Shown one piece after another: positions 42,373-54,628 of a stretch of DNA of 64,000 nt. The notes under the pieces were generated by a model. It made no database searches. It was not told the origin of the DNA and was given only the letters and a program-made list of their open reading frames with translations. The DNA is from Cryptomeria japonica. Its lineage: Eukaryota > Streptophyta > Pinopsida > Cupressales > Cupressaceae. The DNA lies in assembly GCF_030272615.1 (NCBI RefSeq), contig NC_081411.1, positions 828,370,897 through 828,434,896 of the forward strand, read 5' to 3'. The position numbers and the translations under genes are program-made. Position 1 is the stretch's first letter; every line of letters begins with the position of its first letter.

Positions 42373-43890
42373 CACCTGATTCTGACAAGGAGAGTACCAT
42401 CAACGACTTTCACCACAACATCTTAAACCTCACTGACACATCTAATGAACTTAACCTGATCGATGAGGTAATGCCCATTATCCATCTTGAACTCATCGAA
42501 TGGAACCAACCTAATCCCCCATGTCTTGACCACTTCCAAAATGATGAGGCGATCATTGACTTTTTGGAACTACGGGATAACATACCAATCGGGGATCAGA
42601 AAGCTAGATTTGCCATTGAACTTAATAGCGTAGCATACTTTGAGGGGGATGCCAAACCTTTTAGCTGCAAAAATATAACAACAAAACATGGATCTTCTAG
42701 TGAAAACCACATTGTGGCACTATTTGATCCCACAAAAGTAAAAAGAAAGAGTGTATCCAATGGTGAAAACCTCTTTGAGGCATCAAAGGATGAAAGGTTT
42801 GACATTCTCCCCTCTAGTACACAACAGGAACGATCAACGATTCTCATTGAAGAAACAAAAGAATACAACATGGGGACTCCTGAAACTCCTCACCACATAC
42901 ATCTGGCATCTCTTTTGACTCCCAAGGAACAACCCAAGTTTGTCAAATTCTTCAAAAAATGTCAGATCAGCTTCGCATGGTCATATGTGGACATGCCTGA
43001 TCTTGATCCTGATTTAGTCATGCATCACCTCACCGTAGCAAAAGGAGCCAAGCCTGTCAAGCAGAAGCTTCGCAAGATGCATCCTCAGATTGCAGTACTA
43101 GTCAAAGTAGAACTTAAGAAACTCCTGGATGTTGGTTTCATTAGACCCATTGATTATGCAGATCAGATATCCAATATTGTGCCTGTTGGCAAACCAAATG
43201 GGGGCATTTGTATCTATACTGACTTCAGAGATTTGAACAAGGCATGTCCTAAAGATGACTTCCCCCTACCAAACATCGACATAATAGTGGACCTAACAAG
43301 AGGACATGCCATGCTTTCACTCATGGATGGCTTTTCAGGGTACAACCAAATAAAGATTGCACCAGAGGATCAACATAAGAAGGCCTTCACATGTCCATGG
43401 GGGACATACTGCTGGAATGTAATGCCTTTTGGTCTAAAGAATGTAGGAGCGACCTGCCAACAAGCAATGACCACCATCTTCCATGATATGCTACATACCA
43501 TAATGGAAGATTATGTTGATGACTTATTGGCAAAATCACTAACAAGAGAAGGTCATCTAGAAATATTAGAGAAAATCTTTGACAGACTAGAACAATATCA
43601 TGTTCGCCTCAACCCAAAGAAATGTGTCTTTGTAGTAACTTCAGGGAAACTTCTAGGATACATTGTCTCAAGAAAAGGCATTGAGGTTGATCTTGCAAAG
43701 GTCAAAGCAATCATGGACATGCCACCTTCGAAGAACATCAATCAGCTAAGGACATTACAAGGGCGGCTAAAATCCATCCAAAGATTCATTGCACAACTGG
43801 CAGATAAGTGTCACCCCTTTACACACCTGCTACACAAAAACATCCACTTTCAATGGGATACCAGATGCCAACAAGCATTCTAGATGCTTA
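42373..43890 (+). pseudogene. G3 pre-RT linker and reverse transcriptase
   Basis: Open for 470 residues from 42471 and beginning in frame near 42376 (PDSDKESTINDFHHN, matching PDSDRESTINDLHH of G2). Landmarks: LIEWNQPNPPCLD, KPFSCKNITTKHGSSSENH, FIRPIDYADQISNIVPVGKPNGG, DFRDLNKACPKDDFPLPN, FSGYNQIKIAPEDQHK and the catalytic DYVDDLLAKSLTR near 43510-43548. A TAG replaces the Gln after RCQQAF at 43882. The RT core looks intact, but with gag, protease, primer site and promoter missing, it cannot act for this copy. Confidence 0.92.
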
Positions 43891-44735
43891 AGGACTATCT
43901 CATGAATACACCATTGTTGATCCCACCAGATCCAAGTAGGCCTCTACTGCTCTATATCTCATCAAAAAATACAGCATTGGGTGTACTACTAGCACAACAC
44001 AATATAGAAGGGAAAGAGTGTGGTGTTTACTACATCTCTCGCACACTGGTTGGCTATGAACTCAATTACACCCCTATTGAGTGAGCTTGCCTAGCAGTAA
44101 TCTTGGCAGCCACCAAACTGAGGCATACCTGTTAACACATAAAGTACAACTCATTGCAAAGATCGATCCACTAAAGTACTTACTCAACAAAGTAGCATTG
44201 ACGGGCTGCTTGGCCAAATGGGTGATGATTCTCAATGAATTTGACATCAAGTATTAGACTGTAAGGCTATCAAGGGTCAATTTATTGTAGATTAGTTGGC
44301 TGATGCACCACTCATAGGAGATCATCCTCTCATTTCCAATTTTCCAGATGAAGAGATATTCATGCTCACAATAGCACAACCATGGAAACTATACTTTGAT
44401 GGTTCATACACTAGGCATGGCTCGGGGGCAGGCATTCTGTTTATGACACCTCAAGGTGACAACATCCTGAAGTCTTACAGGCTCACATTTCCATGCACAA
44501 ACAACATAGCAGAATATGAGGCCTTGATCACAGGACTTAGACTAGCCATTCAATGGAAATTGAAAGAGTTACAGATATATGGCGACTCCCAACTGGTCAT
44601 CCGACAAGTAACCGATGGATATCAGACCAAGGATGACAAACTCGTGTTGTACAAACAAATGGTGGACAATTTAAAGGCATAATTTACTAATATCACCTTT
44701 GAGCAGATACCCAGAGACCAGAATTGAGTTGTCGA
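43891..44735 (+). pseudogene. G3 RNase H and second RNase H (broken)
   Basis: RNase H: NTALGVLLAQHNIEGKECGV and YISRTLVGYELNYTPIE followed by a TGA at 44083. A small deletion around 44128 loses codons of the LRHYLLTHK segment and shifts the frame. The second RNase H is open from 44296 and retains its residues: LYFDGSYTRHGSGAGI, NNIAEYEALITGL, IYGDSQLVIRQ. It ends at a TAA near 44680, with another stop at 44726. Confidence 0.9.
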
Positions 44736-46111
44736 CGCTATGGCTACCATTGCATCTCTCCTAGATCTTCCACAGAATTCAACACACTACGAGTTCTTGG
44801 TAGAACAAATTTGGATTCCCGCTTATGATATCCCCGAATCTGAGATGATATGTCACCTTATCGGTTCTGAATCCCTTTGGTACGGTGAGTTCTACACCTA
44901 TCTATGCCATCACACACTTCCTCCTAACCAATTGAATAACCCACATAAAACCTTCATTTGCCAAACCACTCGATATACCATTATTGTTGAAACCCCATAC
45001 CGATGCAGTCTTGATGGTACTCTCCTTCGATGTCTAGAACAAGATGAGATAACAAAGGCATTGGAAGAGGTACATGAAGGAATTTGTGGGACTCACACAA
45101 GCGGTCCATCCCTAGCTAAGAAGATCATACACGCTGGATACTATTGGCCATCAATGGAAAAAGACTCATACTACTTTGTCAGAAAATGAAAGAAATGCCA
45201 AGTTCATGGAGACTTGATACATGCACCAGCATAGGAATTGCAATCAATCACAACACCATGGCCTTTTTTATCAATGGGGACTTGACCTTGTGGGTAAAAT
45301 CCATCCATCTTCATCCAATGGCCATAAATTCATTATTACCGCCACCGAATACTTAACAAAGTGGATCAAAGTTGTTCCACTTACCCAAGTCACTGGCAAG
45401 CAGATCGCTTCATTCATCCTTAATTACATCATCTTCCGGTATGGTGTACCCATGTCCATCATGACAGATAACGGTCTTCCTTTCAAAAATCAGGATGTCC
45501 GTGAACTCTATGACAAGTTTCACATCCAACACTGCTTTTCCACTCCCTATTACCCACAAGGAAATGGTCAGGTTGAAGCATCAAACAAAAACATATTGAG
45601 AATCCTCAAGAAGACAGTCGATGATGCCGGTCGTGATTGGCATGTTCAATTGAATCCAGCACTATGGGCATACCAAACCAACATTCGAACCCCTATAGGC
45701 ACAACTCCCTACTCACTGGTTTATGATGCAGAAGCTATCTTACCTATTGAGGTTGACATACCATTACTACGGGTTTCCTTGCATCATCTCATAGATGACG
45801 AAGCATACAGGGTATCACGTCTTCAAGACTTAGAGCTACTTGACGAGAAACGACAAGCTGCATACAATCATCTCAAAGCTTATTAGCAGCGCATGAGCAG
45901 AAGCTATAATCATCGAGTTAGACCTCGCACATTTGAGGTAGGTGATAACCAACCAAACAGAGAACATCAGGGAAAGTTTGAATCAAATTGGCTGGGTCCA
46001 TATGTTATCACTGTTGTATTTTGGTCCGAGGCATATCAGTTGGCTACTTCAGAAGGAGAACTACTAGCAGATCCAATAAACAACATGCACCTCAAACGAT
46101 TTAATACATAA
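44736..46111 (+). pseudogene. G3 integrase (broken)
   Basis: MATIASLLDLPQNSTHYEFL leads into the zinc domain HEGICGTHTSGP...YYFVRK, where a TGA stands in place of the first Cys of the CxxC pair. Core residues are seen in WGLDLVGKI, SIMTDNGLPF and GQVEASNKN. Stops occur at about 45187, 45233 and 45884. A deletion of a few codons follows RPRTFEVGDN (LVLRENPR is missing). The end LKRFNT with TAA is at 46111. Close relative of the G2 integrase. Confidence 0.9.
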
Positions 46112-46534
46112 AGCTGTGCAGAGCATCAGGCTCCCATACATATCGGAAAAACATCAAAAACATTCTGAAAAATGTCCTGAAGAAAATACAAAAACATCAA
46201 AATAGTAAAGAAAAATCATGCATCCAAACGGTGAACAACCACTCTGGTGGCACCTTGGGTAAGTGCGATGGTGAAAACCTGGCAAACAGGCGCCACTCCT
46301 AAAGGCTATGGCTCCATTGTCTTTCAGACTTGTTGCGATCACATTCATTGCATCCACACATCCATCAGTCAAAACCATGGCTTGTTATTGATCTGCAATC
46401 AAGGATAGTACTTCATGCGTCTTGCATCCCGCTTTTTCATAGTCATGTCTAAACCGGGGGCAATGCCCTTAATCTATTTGATGGAAGTGGATTCTACATT
46501 ACTTCTGATTCATTGAGTTTTTAATTCAAAATTG

Positions 46535-46680
46535 TCTCATAAAATCCAAAAACATTCAAAACAATCATCAAAATACCAAAAACATTGGAAAACTATCTCA
46601 CAAAATCCAAAAACATTCAAAACAATCATCAAAATACCAAAAACATTGGAAAATTGTCTCACAAAATCCAAAAACAAGAT
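46535..46680 (+). repeat. 61-bp tandem repeat, G3 3' region, 2.4 units
   Basis: Units start at 46535, 46596 and 46657 (partial): TCTCAYAAAATCCAAAAACA, then TTCAAAACAATCATC, then AAAATACCAAAAACATTGGA. The same short words make up the 31-32 bp array of G2, so the array has been re-amplified with a different period in this copy. Confidence 0.88.
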
Positions 46681-47834
46681 AAAAACATCAAAAATCAATA
46701 AAAAACATGGTAGCTTTATACATACGCATCCAAGTAGATACCAAACACACATTCTGAAATACTCAGAAGACAATCACTTATCATATCAACCAAATAATCA
46801 ACATCAACACGCCAACTGTCTTAGCAAGGATGCATCCTTCCTTACCAAAACAAAGACATGATAACATTTTCTTTGACAAGAAAATTTTATTTAAGCTATC
46901 AAGTACTTGGTTGATCTGTCGGTTATTTCTTCATTTTATATCATGGTTCCTATGCTACTCCGGGATATCCACAAGTGATTAGAGTGGCCTAGATGGTTCC
47001 TAAGCATTGTTTATGTATGTTCTGTGCATTTTTCCAATGAAGTTCTGGGGCATGTACTAATGGTGTCTACGTGGGAAGTTCACTAAGCTATGTGATCATA
47101 TGCAAAATACAGTATGGATCACTATGGCTTGTTGACTATAGCGTATACCTCGACCATATGAGCATGAACCATTATGGAGGGTCCATTTTCTTTATGCTTT
47201 ATTTTTTCTATTTGTTTACAGGTACAATGCTCCATCCTTGGTTCCTACTGCCTCATCCAAGTTTGATATTACCATGCTCAAAGATGAAAATAAAGCACTA
47301 CGGATCGTCATTTCATCTCATCTGTATATATTGCATTATGTTGCATTCCATCCATCCATACATTTATAATAGATGCATATCATGCATACATAGTAATGAC
47401 AATAGATACTCTATTTTCCTCTTCTTCCATAGGACTCAGTCATAGGTCCTCTATTTCTTCTATCTAACATCAAACCCCCCCACCCTCCCTATCTTTATCA
47501 TCAACATCATTGTTTCCCATCAACCTAATCAAGCCACGTTCATCACCATCTATCTCTAAATAGGAGGGATTGTGTTTCCCATCCTAAGTCATCCTATAAG
47601 CCAATCACATTACTCTGTCTGCATAGGTACATCGACTCACACACACCTAGACTATCAACAGATACTCTGATCAAGTCTCTTCGGGTCTCAACAGGTAATC
47701 GATCATGGTAATCCTAGACTACATCAGACATTTATCATAATGACCTAGTCTCAACGGGGCTGCTATGATTCACCACAACCATCCATTTCACGCCCACACT
47801 ATCAATTGATCAACCAATCAAACACAATCCAATA

Positions 47835-47916
47835 GACAATTACATCAATTGTCTAAGTCTCGACAAGTATTTTGCATTAGATACCTTGACTTCACCAGAC
47901 AATTACATCAATTGTC
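47835..47916 (+). other. Conserved hairpin pair, G3 3' region
   Basis: GACAATT-ACATC-AATTGTC occurs twice as perfect 7-bp stems, at 47835-47853 and 47898-47916, 63 bp apart. It is the reverse complement of the G2 motif, as expected for the opposite orientation. Confidence 0.7.
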
Positions 47917-48379
47917 TAAGTCACATCAAGTCACTTTGAATCACTTACTCAGACTTTATCTTGTTCAAGCAAACAACTGACATCAACTGTCATGCTTTGA
48001 CTCGACCGGGGCAATTTAACCAATTGCACCAGATTGTCCAAACATTTTGATCAATTATATAGCATCAATCTAAAGCAAAACACCACATTTGCACCATATC
48101 TCCTGCATAACCTACGGGTACTCACTGGCTTGCCATTTCTCCGTATTCACTGTGTTTTCTTCAATTCTTTCACCGTTATTGCTAATTTCTTCTATTCTAC
48201 CTCCCCTCCACTTCTCATTCTTTTTTGAGAGATCGCCCAATTTTTTGAAAATTTTCAGCCCATCTCTCGAGGGGGCATACCACCCATTAAATTAACATTT
48301 TATGGGGCATATTTCTTCACACTTATTTTTCTTTCTTTGAAACGACGCGAAAAACCACACCGTCTCAAAGAGGGGCAAA

Positions 48380-49937
48380 TGTAGTCACATAAATCTGTCC
48401 ATTTTAATTAAATGAATATTTTCTATTTATTTGATTAAAAACCCACTAGCCATCAGTTAATTAAATTAATATTTAATTAATTCATCTCCAAACATTCTCC
48501 TATTAATTAATAAATTATTCAATTTATTTTAATTAATTCATTAAACCAAAATCACAATCAATTAAATGAATAAATTCTATTTATTTCATTTAATCCCCTT
48601 TCCTCTTTTTAATTAATTAAATAAAACATTTATTTAAATCATTAAATCCCCCCCACTTGCATTCTCCTAAAAATGCAACTTGCACCTATTTGTTGAAATA
48701 AATGAATTTTATTTCAATAAAAATCCTTTTTCCTCTCACCCACCAAACCCACTTGCAATCCTAAATCCCATTCTAGATTCTTCTAAACCCCCTTTCTAAT
48801 TAGCCTAATCCATCGCCTAAATATTGTCACATTCCTAAGCAACTTGGAGTCACTTCTCAAAGACCTTAGAGTCTTTGAAAAGCATTAAATGCTTTATGTG
48901 TCCAACAAGCTAACCTCTAAAATCTTCCAAACCACTAATGGCTCTTACATGATCATTAGTGGCTCTTACATAACCATTTATGGTTAAATCCACTTGCACC
49001 CATGGTTAAAGACTTTAACCCCTAACTCAACCGTCATGTAACCCATGTGTCTCCTCAAGCATTTATTACTTTGACCAAGGTTATCCTCACTAACTCTTGC
49101 ACAAGAGTTTATCCATTGGATAAAAGCATTATTCTTTGAACAATGACTTTATTCACTCAACCCAACCTCAACCTTAACTCCCAAGTTAACTCTCAGGTCA
49201 TGTCAACCATTTAATGCTTCTTCCCTCTCCTCTCAACCTATCTCATATTGACACTTGTCATCCTGGGATTGGGTTGAAAGCCCTCTCATGGATTGAATAT
49301 CATTCAATCCTGACCCTTGTTGAGATTACTCAATCTCAACCATCCATTGCTCCATTTTTCCTATAAATAGAGCTCACATTCCTCATTTTCAAATCCTCAA
49401 GCCTCAAGCATCCTCAATCCTCAAGAATCCTCAAGCATTTAGCATTCATAGCCATAATCCTAAAAACTTGTATGCATTTACATTATAGCCATTTTTAGAG
49501 AGCATTAGACAATCAATCATATTCACTCTTTTGTTTTAAAATCAACACTAGCTAATTAGATAATCTCTTATTTTAGCTCTTGTTCACATTTACATAACAT
49601 TTTAGATTAATCATCTTTTCATCTTGAATCTCCATAAGGCATCCATAGTGCAAAAAGCTACTGAGAGCTACACTAATTTGGAACTTGGAGAGGAGAGGAA
49701 CAAGGAAGGAGAAGCTACCAGCATGGTAGAGAGCATATGGGGATGTTTAGTTACTTTTTGTAGATTCCTTAAGCTTTCTATTTGTTTAGTAGTGTCTTTC
49801 TTGATATGTTTGCTTAGGATAGTATTCAATCTTTGATTTGCTAACACTAATGACTAACTTTAGTCTCTTGTGCTTCTATGTGAGTGTTTAGCTATCAAAA
49901 CAGGTTTTTATTAATCCTTCCATTTTGCAGAGCATCA
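48380..49937 (+). repeat. G3 3' LTR
   Basis: TGTAGTCACATA...TTTTGCAGAGCATCA, 1558 bp, directly after the polypurine tract and ending at the ATGAG duplication. It has TATAAATA at 49362-49369 in the family's TTTTTCC context. It lacks the 50-bp unit array found in the G1 and G2 LTRs. Confidence 0.94.
49362..49369 (+). promoter_or_regulatory. TATA box, G3 3' LTR
   Basis: TATAAATA following TTTTTCC, 568 bp before the LTR end, as in the other LTRs of the family. Confidence 0.6.
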
Positions 49938-50272
49938 ATGAGTATCAGGTTTCCAGTCTTTAGGACTTGGAACTGCTTGATAAGAAGTAACAAAGTGCCT
50001 ACAATCACCTTAAGGCATATCAACAATGCATGAGCCAAAGCTATAATCATAGGATTAGACCTCACACATTTGAGATAGGGGATCTTGTTCTTAGAGATAA
50101 TCCTCACAGTCAACCAAACAGAGAACACTGGGGCAAATTTGAATCCACTTGGTTAGGTCCATATGTCATCACTATTATCTTTGGGTCTAGGGCATATCAG
50201 TTAGCAACTTTTGAAGGAGAACCACTAACAAATCTAATAAACAACATCCATCTCAAAAAGTTCCATACATAA
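49938..50272 (+). pseudogene. G1 integrase, C-terminal end
   Basis: Continuation of the integrase from 41998 after the G3 insertion: DEYQVSSL, DLELLDKK, AYNHLKAYQQCMSQSYNHR, HTFEIGDLVLRDNP, GKFESTWLGPYVI and LTNLINNIHLKKFHT with TAA at 50270-50272. Two stops occur near 49961 and 49988. The C-terminus is the same length as in the G2 family. Confidence 0.9.
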
Positions 50273-50542
50273 GCTATATAGAGCATCAGGGTCATAAAAT
50301 CTCAAAAAGGCCAAAACATTCAGAAAAAGTCCTTAAAAAGGAAAAAAAAAATAGTAAAGAAAAATCATTCATCCAAATAGTGAAAACTACTTCGGTGGCA
50401 CCTTGGATAAGTGCGGTGGTGAAAACTTGGCAAACAGGTGCCATTCGTAAAGGTTGTGGCTCCATTGTCTTTCAGACTTGTTGCAATCACATCCATTGCA
50501 TCTGCTCATACTCCATATCTACCATGGGTTGTTATTGATCTG

Positions 50543-51005
50543 TGTTGGTGTAAATAATTATTCATCTTGGATATTATTAGACCTTACTTAAGTTTACTTA
50601 GGAAATTCATTTCATAGTAGTTTGGGTATGAGACACTTGGGTGTTTGTGCCACATTGGGATAGTGTGTGTAGGAGAATTTCCACCTTTTGTGGACTTATC
50701 TTGCTGTTACATTCCACATTCAGTGGGTGATCCACCTCATGTGGAATATTTTATTGTTTCTCGTACCTACCCACACCTATTTCCTACCTACCCTTGTTTC
50801 TTATTGAGCCACATGTCATGTTTGTGTGCTCACATATCCATATAGCCTTGCCTATATAAGCAGGCTCATATTCATTGTATGTAACGCTTGATGATCCAGT
50901 TGATCAGTATTTTTATCTTGATAGAATACAGTTTATTCCTATCATCTATTTTGTTCTCTCTTATTTGTTCTTTCCATTGCCTCTTGATCTTGGCAAAATC
51001 TCACA
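50543..51005 (+). repeat. Solo LTR in G1 3' region
   Basis: 463 bp with TGTTGGTGTAAAT...AAATCTCACA ends, flanked by ATCTG at 50538-50542 and 51006-51010. G3 reads straight through at the matching place (GTTATTGATCTGCAATCA), which confirms the empty-site sequence. It contains a TATA box (TATATAAG, 50853-50860). It is not related to the other LTRs in the window; the parent family is not present. Orientation is assumed from the TATA box. It looks like conifer LTR sequences as I recall them. Confidence 0.9.
50853..50860 (+). promoter_or_regulatory. TATA box, solo LTR
   Basis: TATATAAG in CCTATATAAGCAGGC, about 310 bp into the LTR, followed by a T-rich stretch; a usual U3 core promoter layout. 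Confidence 0.55.
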
Positions 51006-52338
51006 ATCTGCAATTAGGGTTATTACCTCATGTGTCCCGCTTCATGCTTTCACACTGACACCTAATTGGGGGCAACTTTTTCACCTATATGATGGGAGTG
51101 GATTCTCAATACTGGCAATTCAACGAGTTAAAAATTTGAAAATGTCCAAAAATAATCCAAAAACATTTATAAAACATTAAAAAAATGTCTTGAAGAAAAC
51201 ACAAAAACATCCAAAACATCGGAAAACATCAAAATCAATCAAAACCACTTCAATAAGATTGTTCATTGTACATTAACATCTAACCAAACACAAAGCAACA
51301 TTTGAGCTACCTAAGCGATGACCACCTATCAAATCCACAAAACAATCAAACATTTGAGCCAAAATTAAGCAAGACCATCTTAACAAGGATACATCTTTCC
51401 TTACAACAAGACATGGTGTGATATTCTTTGACAAGAAGATTTTGTTTGGATAATAGGCACTTTGTCAGATTATTGCTATATATATCAGGTTCCTTTGCTA
51501 CTCCAAGATATCCACAAGTGATTAGAGTGGCCAGAATGGTTCCTGATATCTTTTTCTTTGTTTTCTGTCTACGGATTGTTCCAATGAAGTTATGGGGAAA
51601 ATACTAATGGTGTCTACATGGGAAGTTCACTAAGCTACTAGATCCTATGCAAAAATACAAAGTCATGGATCACTATGGCTTACTGACTACAATGTATACC
51701 TCGACCATGTGTATATGACCCAAAATGGAGGGGAACCTTCCTTGTCTATGATGTTTGTTTACAGGTGCAACGCTCAACCTTGGTATCTGATACCTCAGCC
51801 AAGATCGGTACTGCAACGCTCAATGAGGAAATCAAGCATTATGAATAGCCCATGGATCGCCCATTTCATCTCATCTATATATATTGAATTTCATTGCATA
51901 TCACCCATACATCTGATCATTCATACATTGTAAATATTTTGTGTGCATACATACGCAAGGAATATAGTTTCTATGAGATTGCTAATGAAAAGCCTATCCC
52001 TAAAATCATGACTAAGTACAATAATATACACATCGTTCATGTCAATCAATACTCTATTTGAACCTCTTCAAAGGTAGCCTCAAGATAAAAGACTGGGTAC
52101 TAGGGGTCCAAACCTTCTCTCTACAACTACCACCCCTTCCCTCCCTATCCAAGTCATCACCTCATACCCTACATCATGTTCCACAAGCCGATCAAGCCAA
52201 GCACATTGGAGTCCATCTATCATAGGAGGAGTTTCATAGCCTATGTCATCTAGGTCATCCTATAAGTAATATATGTTACTATGTTAGCCATTTTGACCCA
52301 ACTTTCAATTGGTCAACCCATCAAACACAGTCTAAATG

Positions 52339-52420
52339 GACAGTTACATCAATTGTCTAAGTCTCAATGGGTACTTTGACTCAGATACCTTGACTTTATT
52401 GAGCAATTACATCAATTGTC
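52339..52420 (+). other. Conserved hairpin pair, G1 3' region
   Basis: GACAGTT-ACATC-AATTGTC at 52339-52357 and AGCAATT-ACATC-AATTGTC at 52402-52420, again 63 bp apart. One or two stem positions have decayed relative to G3. Confidence 0.6.
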
Positions 52421-52871
52421 TAAGTCACAATAGGTCACTTTGACTCAATTACTCAGACTTTATCTTGTCCAAGTAAACAAATGACATCAACTGTCATGCT
52501 TTGACTACCACTGCAATTGCACTAGACTGTCCAAACAATTTCACCAAGACCATATTGATCAACTGTATCTCATCATCCAACGACACCACAAAATATTGCA
52601 TTTACATAGCCTCTCTTGCATGACCTAAGGGTACTCATCGACTCATCCTTCTCCTCCATAATTCACCCCCACCTCATCCCAAATCCTCCATTCTACTATG
52701 ACTAATTTTCTTAAAATTTTTTGAGAGATCGCTCAACTTTTTAAAATTTCATCCAATCTCTCAAGGGGGCATACTTAACCACCAACTTGGTGCATGCTTG
52801 GGCATCTACCATGCTTACATGTTTTTCTTTGAAATGATACGATAAACCGCACCGTCTCAAAGAGGGGCAAA

Positions 52872-54628
52872 CGTAGACACCCAAATCTGGCTACTTAATT
52901 AAATAAATACTTAATATTTATTTGATGATTTAACCATCGTTCAGCTATTAATTAAATTAATATTTAATTAATTCATCTTAACCCTCTTCTCCTATTAATT
53001 AAATAAATTATTCAATTTATTTGGTTTAATTCACTTAACCAAATTCAGACAATTAATTAAATAAATAAATCATATTTGTTTAATTAAATCCCCTTTCTCA
53101 CATCTAAATAAATTAATATTTATTTAAATCCCCAAAATCCCCTTTCTCACATCTAAATTAAATTAATATTTATTTAAATCCCCCAAATCCCCTTTCTCAC
53201 ATCTAAATAAATTAATATTTATTTAAATCCCCAAAATCCCCTTTTCACATCTAAATAAATTAATATTTATTTAAATCCCCAAAATTCCCTTTCTCACATT
53301 TAAATAAATTAATATTTATTTAAATTCCTAAAATCCCTCCCCCACTTGCACTTTCTAGAAAATGCAAATAGTTAACCCTCAAAGTCTTCAGGCCTTGAAT
53401 GGTTTCATTCTCGAGTCTTCTCAAGCCTTTAATGGCTTCCTTCTAGAGTCTTCTTAAGCCTTCAATGGTTTCCCTCAAAGTCTTCAAGCATTTAAAGCTT
53501 TATCCCCCTTTTTCTCATTTAAATAAACTAAGATTTATTTAAATAAAATCCAAAATTCACATGCACGTTTAAATAAATAAACATTTATTTAAATCCTATT
53601 TATCCTCACCCACTTGCATTCTCCTACAAAACCAACTTTCTCACTAACCCATCTTCTAGATTCTTCTAATCCCTTCTAAATTATCCTAAATCCTCTCCTC
53701 AACATTTGCACAATCCTAAACCCAAAATAACACTCAAAGACTTCCAAAACAATAAAGGCTCTTACAAACATTAAAAGCCTTCCATAACTTAAACTCCAAA
53801 GTCTTCAAAACATTTAAGGCTCTTACAGAGTCTTAAAAGCTAACTCACCTTTTGACCCTAGGTTAGAGACTTTTCTCTCTAACTCAACCATCCATCTAAT
53901 GCTCAAGTCTCTTCAGGCATTCAATGCTTTCACCATGGTTATCCTTTAACCCTTGCACATTCATTTATCCATTGGATAAAAGCTTTATCCAATAACCCAA
54001 CCACATGAGGTTACCCTCGTGTCCTCTTAAGCATTAAATGCTTCTTCCCTCTCCTCTCAAGCTCTCTCATATTGACACTTGTGAACATGGGATTGGTTTG
54101 AAAACTATCACATGGATTGAAGATTATGAAATCCTAGCCCTCCACAAGCCAAATCAATCTTGACCATTCATTCAACCATTTTTCCTATAAAAGGAATCCT
54201 CATCGTCAAGTAAAGGAGGAAGTATTTTTAGCATTTTTACTATAGTTACATGAGCATTCGCACTTAGCTTTCTCATATCATAGAGATTATAGTTTGAGTA
54301 TTTGCATAGCATTAGCATTTCATCTTCAACCACGTTCAATCCTTCATTTGGAACCCATGGTTTCATGCTAAAAACTAAGAGCCACACTCAAGCATAGCTT
54401 TAGATCTTGGAGAGGAGAAGGACAAGGGAGAGCCATCAAGCATCATGGGAGAATCTTAGGGAGTCTTCTTGCTCCTCTTTTATTCTGTTTATGCTTTCTT
54501 TTGTATGCTTTTATTCTCTTTTGATATGCATTTGAAGGATTTTAGTTCATTTGTTTTAGTTTTGGTTGGAAACTAACTTATTAACTCTTGAGCTTTGTTT
54601 TTGACAATGTCTCATTTTGAGTGCATCA
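52872..54628 (+). repeat. G1 3' LTR
   Basis: CGTAGACACCC (first base C instead of T) ... GAGTGCATCA, 1757 bp, directly after the polypurine tract. It is similar to 8173-9866 throughout with roughly one difference per 10-15 bp in the parts I compared. TATAAAAG at 54186-54193 is the likely TATA box. Outside flank CATTG. Confidence 0.9.
53099..53335 (+). repeat. 50-bp tandem unit in G1 3' LTR, 5 copies
   Basis: CACATCTAAATAAATTAAT-type units followed by TATTTATTTAAATCCCC and AAAATCCCCTTTCT. Five units here against three in the 5' LTR. Confidence 0.88.

Larger units (their letters stand above)
46112..48379 (+). other. G3 3' non-coding region with polypurine tract
   Basis: About 2.27 kb, homologous to the G2 3' region in reverse complement. 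It contains the 61-bp tandem repeat, the conserved hairpin pair, the block GGGGGCATACCACCCATTAA and the polypurine tract AAAGAGGGGCAAA at 48367-48379. No protein frame is shared between copies. Confidence 0.75.
41999..49937 (+). mobile_element. G3: internally deleted gypsy element inside G1 integrase
   Basis: The ends TGTAGTCACATA and GCAGAGCATCA are flanked by ATGAG at 41994-41998 and 49938-49942, an exact 5-bp target-site duplication, and the G1 integrase reads on across it. Inside, the first 374 bp of the 5' LTR join directly to the linker just before RT. The rest of the 5' LTR, primer site, leader, gag, protease and G-patch are gone. RT, both RNase H domains, integrase, 3' region, polypurine tract and a full 3' LTR (48380-49937) remain. 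It is in the same orientation as G1 and related to G2. Confidence 0.95.
50273..52871 (+). other. G1 3' non-coding region
   Basis: About 2.1 kb of element sequence plus a 463-bp solo LTR. It is colinear with the G2 and G3 3' regions: GTGGCACCTTGG block, a short AAAACATCCAAAACATCGG array near 51140-51230, GTATACCTCGACCATG block and the hairpin pair, ending in CGTCTCAAAGAGGGGCAAA at 52853-52871 (polypurine tract about 52858-52871). No gene supported. Confidence 0.75.
8173..54628 (+). mobile_element. G1: old Ty3/gypsy (Tat-like) element, split by later insertions
   Basis: G1 survives as 8173-15156, about 37557-41998 and 49938-54628; together about 16.1 kb, the same size as G2 (16,145 bp). It has related LTRs at both ends, a primer site, a pre-gag ORF, gag, protease, G-patch segment, RT, two RNase H domains, integrase and a polypurine tract, all in the order seen in G2. 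All coding parts are degenerate. G2 with its tandem unit interrupts it just after the protease, G3 within the integrase, and a solo LTR in its 3' region. The 5 bp outside its two LTRs differ (CTTTA, CATTG), so the ends are not supported by a target-site duplication. Confidence 0.85.
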
